64,000 nucleotides of DNA from assembly GCA_910587145.1 (NCBI GenBank), contig CAJUMH010000008.1, forward strand, positions 9,310-73,309. Reading direction: 5' to 3'. Made by a program: the position numbers and the translations under genes. This document shows, piece by piece, positions 61,947 to 64,000 of this stretch (its first letter is position 1; each line of letters opens with the position of its first letter). This stretch comes from an uncultured Ruthenibacterium sp. (GTDB taxonomy: Bacteria > Bacillota > Clostridia > Oscillospirales > Ruminococcaceae). The notes beneath the pieces were generated by a model. That model was given only the letters and a program-made list of their open reading frames with translations, ran no database searches and had not been told where the DNA came from.

Positions 61947-62714
61947 TTATTCGGCCGTGGCCCACCGCACGGCGGCGGGCAGGCTGCACTGGCACGCGCC
62001 CAGATCCGCACCCGGCTCCAGCTGCGCCGTCTGGGCGGCGGCGCCCAGCAGCCCGGCCAGACAGCGGTTTTCTTCCTCCACGCCGGAGCCCTGCTCCCAC
62101 GCGAAGAAAAATTTGCCACGGGCGGGCTTTTGGGCCAACGCGTACAGGTCGTGCCCGCTGCCGGCAAAGGCGTTCAAATCGCCGAACACGGCCTTCAGCG
62201 AGGCTTCGGTGTGGAAAATGCCGGTTTCCTGCCCGGCGAGGGCTCTGCGGCAGACAGCCTCCAGATCCAGCACGCCGTTCAGCGCGATGGCTTTGGAGAA
62301 GGTTTCCGGATGCTTCAGCGCCATTTTTACCGCGCCATAGGCGCCCGTACCCGCGCCGCCGATCCAGTTTTGCGCGGGATCCTCGGAAATGGGCAGATTG
62401 TTGCGGCAGATGCCGGGCAGCTCGGTGTTCATAAATTCCTCGTACCGCGGACCGTACCGCATGGAGGTGCAAAGGCTGTGGTGCTGGTCCGGCGCGATGA
62501 TAAAGATACCGTACCGCGCGGCGCAGGCCTCGGCGGGCGTGGAGAGCCAGTCCGACGCCGCGCCGCCCTCGGTGTGCAGCAGCCACAGCACCGGGTATTT
62601 TTTCTCGTGCGCCGTATCCTTCAGCGCCAGCAGGTTCATCTCCGGCAAAAAAACACGCGCGGAAAACGAACCGCAGGTAATGACAGACAGCGCATTCATT
62701 TCAATTTGTGCCAT
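61947..62714 (-). CDS. Esterase-like protein without catalytic serine (pseudoenzyme)
   Basis: 255 residues, same family as its neighbour at 62727. Y-P-V-L-W-L-L-H and the nucleophile-elbow region are conserved, but the usual G-x-S-x-G is I-G-G-A-G-T-G-A-Y-G: Gly122 replaces Ser. The C-terminal His of the triad (H-x-W) is also missing. The frame is intact and the spacing normal, so the protein is probably made and non-catalytic. It could be a regulatory partner or a carbohydrate-binding remnant. Confidence 0.82.
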   Translation of the reverse strand: MAQIEMNALSVITCGSFSARVFLPEMNLLALKDTAHEKKYPVLWLLHTEGGAASDWLSTPAEACAARYGIFIIAPDQHHSLCTSMRYGPRYEEFMNTELPGICRNNLPISEDPAQNWIGGAGTGAYGAVKMALKHPETFSKAIALNGVLDLEAVCRRALAGQETGIFHTEASLKAVFGDLNAFAGSGHDLYALAQKPARGKFFFAWEQGSGVEEENRCLAGLLGAAAQTAQLEPGADLGACQCSLPAAVRWATAE

Positions 62715-62726
62715 GTTCTCCCCTCC

Positions 62727-63554
62727 TTACTCGCTGGCCCGGACAAACGTCTCTTTGATCAGGCCCTTGGCAACCAGCCAATCCAGATATTTTTTGACGT
62801 GCTTATCGCAATATTCCCAGTTGTGATAGCCGTGATCGACCACGCGGTACGCGTCGATGCCCTGCTTGGAATATTTTTCCATAAACCGGATGTTGTCCCG
62901 ATAGTGCGCGTCCTCCACGCCGGTGGCCATATAGGCCGGGGGGAATTTTTTGCCCGCAGCCATCTGCCGATCAATCATATAGCAGATATCGTTTTCGGTG
63001 TTCACCACATATTCCTGCCGGCCAAAGGCCGCGGCGAACATATAAAAGGTGTTGTTTTCGTCGTCGATATCATCGTTGACGGGCAGATCGGCAATATTTT
63101 TCAGCCCCGAGAACAGCCCGATGGCGCCGAACTGCTCCGGGTCGCGCACAAGCCATTTCAGCGAGCCGTAGCCGCCCATGGAAAAGCCCGCGAGAAAGTT
63201 TTCTTCCGGCTTTTCGGATAAGGGGAACAGGTGGCGCACCACCTGCGGCGTTTCGATGGAGAGCTGCGAAAAATATTTGAAATCGCCGTGATAAGTATCC
63301 ATATAGCCCGAGCAGTAGGTGCCCGAGCAGACCACGGCCACACCCGCTTCGGACGCATACAGCTCCAGCGCCGTATAGCGCTGCCAATCGGTGTAGTCAA
63401 AGCCGCCGCCCGATTGCAGCCACAGCACCGGGTAGCGGTAGCCCCGGGGCCTGTCTGCCAGCGAATGCCCCCATGTGCTTTCCGGGATGATGACGTTGAC
63501 GCCCACCTTCATTTTCAACACTTCTGAAAAATAGTATAGCCTGAAGTTTGCCAT
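62727..63554 (-). CDS. Esterase (alpha/beta hydrolase), active-type
   Basis: 275 residues, no signal peptide. Nucleophile S125 in G-F-S-M-G-G-Y-G, Asp in T-G-V-E-D-A, His in H-G-Y-H-N-W-E-Y. It belongs to the PF00756-type esterase group and is expected to act on acetylated or other ester-bearing sugars. It is the first complete gene of the leftward esterase/GH13 cluster. The next gene follows after 12 bp. Confidence 0.88.
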   Translation of the reverse strand: MANFRLYYFSEVLKMKVGVNVIIPESTWGHSLADRPRGYRYPVLWLQSGGGFDYTDWQRYTALELYASEAGVAVVCSGTYCSGYMDTYHGDFKYFSQLSIETPQVVRHLFPLSEKPEENFLAGFSMGGYGSLKWLVRDPEQFGAIGLFSGLKNIADLPVNDDIDDENNTFYMFAAAFGRQEYVVNTENDICYMIDRQMAAGKKFPPAYMATGVEDAHYRDNIRFMEKYSKQGIDAYRVVDHGYHNWEYCDKHVKKYLDWLVAKGLIKETFVRASE

Positions 63555-63719
63555 ATTTCAATCTCCCTTCTCGAAAAATCCGGAACCGTCCGTAACGGCC
63601 GGACGCCTTTGGCGGCAGGCAGCCCGGGCGCGGCCGGCGGCGCAGAAAACCTTGCCGCTGCAGAATACGCCCCGGCCCTGCAAACAAGCCCCGCCGCCGG
63701 ACGCTTTTGTCCCTTGCGC

Positions 63720-63983
63720 TTACAGCCCCATTGCCTCGTAGGCAAGATCCCGAAGCGTGGGATGGATCTCGCTGTAGGCCTCGATCATGCCCAGGATCTC
63801 GTGCGTATAGAACATACCGATGTGGTTTTTGGGGTCTGCCAGCGAGAACGCGCCCGCGGCGCCGTCCCAGCCAAATTCGCCCACTGGGCTTTTGGATTTG
63901 GAGCCGTCGATCAGCGTGCGCACGCCGAGGCCATAGCCGTAGCCCTGCTTGTTTCGGCGGTTATGATATAAACAATTTCGATG
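63720..63983 (-). pseudogene. C-terminal fragment of beta-lactamase-family hydrolase
   Basis: The 88 codons visible match the C-terminal end of serine beta-lactamase-like hydrolases: G-Y-G-Y-G-L-G-V-R-T-L, then P-V-G-E-F-G-W-D-G-A-A-G (third motif). Reading towards the window edge, an in-frame TGA at 63986-63984 stops the frame and the sequence becomes AT-rich. So the gene seems truncated, frameshifted or interrupted, not just cut by the window. No start is visible. Confidence 0.65.
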
Positions 63984-64000
63984 TCAAAATGCAGAAGGAA

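Overview
The window looks like chromosomal DNA from a GC-rich, Gram-positive, gut-type Clostridia (Oscillospirales-like). The reasons are AGGAGG-type ribosome sites at most starts, sigma-A-type promoters, several lipoprotein-based ABC importers, a BofC-like sporulation-lineage domain, a DUF4317 gene, a DUF4867 gene and Firmicute-type cell-wall genes. No rRNA, tRNA, CRISPR array, phage or intact insertion sequence was seen. The only RNA gene recognised is RNase P RNA (rnpB), just right of 33.93 kb.

Layout. 0-7.5 kb: a sugar ABC importer (binding protein plus the start of a permease), an iron alcohol dehydrogenase, a frameshifted beta-lactamase-fold hydrolase, a SIS-domain sugar isomerase/deglycase and a GntR regulator. 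7.5-15.3 kb: a complete oligopeptide importer (oppA-B-C-D-F order on the minus strand) with an oversized OppC and a small membrane protein. 15.4-20.6 kb: M3 oligopeptidase with a coupled membrane protein, then a TetR-controlled ABC exporter. 21-31.5 kb: MarR regulator, DegV, DUF4867, transaldolase-like FSA, then the housekeeping genes rlmH, walJ, murA, an M23 endopeptidase, a pseudouridine synthase and a histidine phosphatase. 31.5-38.6 kb: a 16-bp minisatellite, gdhA, rnpB, an amidase, a class A PBP and a BofC-like protein. 39.3-43.5 kb: a four-gene FkbH/MaoC/SDR/GNAT operon. 43.7-45.4 kb: kduI-kduD for uronate breakdown. 45.9-48 kb: MATE exporter under a MarR with an excellent operator/promoter. 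48.2-56.1 kb: esterase, a kinase-like/GH32 invertase fusion, a LacI regulator and a sugar ABC importer, probably a fructoside/sucrose regulon. 56.3-64 kb: DUF4317, then a leftward cluster of GH13 phosphorylase, P-loop kinase and three related esterases.

How they work together. The theme is import and cleavage of plant or host saccharides and peptides. The LacI regulon couples uptake of an oligosaccharide to intracellular fructoside hydrolysis. The GH13_18/kinase/esterase cluster looks like de-esterification plus phosphorolysis. KduI/KduD process pectin- or glycosaminoglycan-derived uronates. Hairpins follow all three solute-binding-protein genes, which fits overproduction of the binding protein relative to its permeases.

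Most notable observations: a fusion of a PfkB-like domain lacking its catalytic signature to a complete GH32 enzyme; a class A PBP whose ribosome site points to an AUC codon; a self-contained FkbH-MaoC-SDR-GNAT acyl-modification operon lacking an ACP; an esterase paralogue with no nucleophile serine; a cluster of genes each broken by one base change; and small dispersed inverted-repeat elements sharing GGAACCTCTGAT ends.
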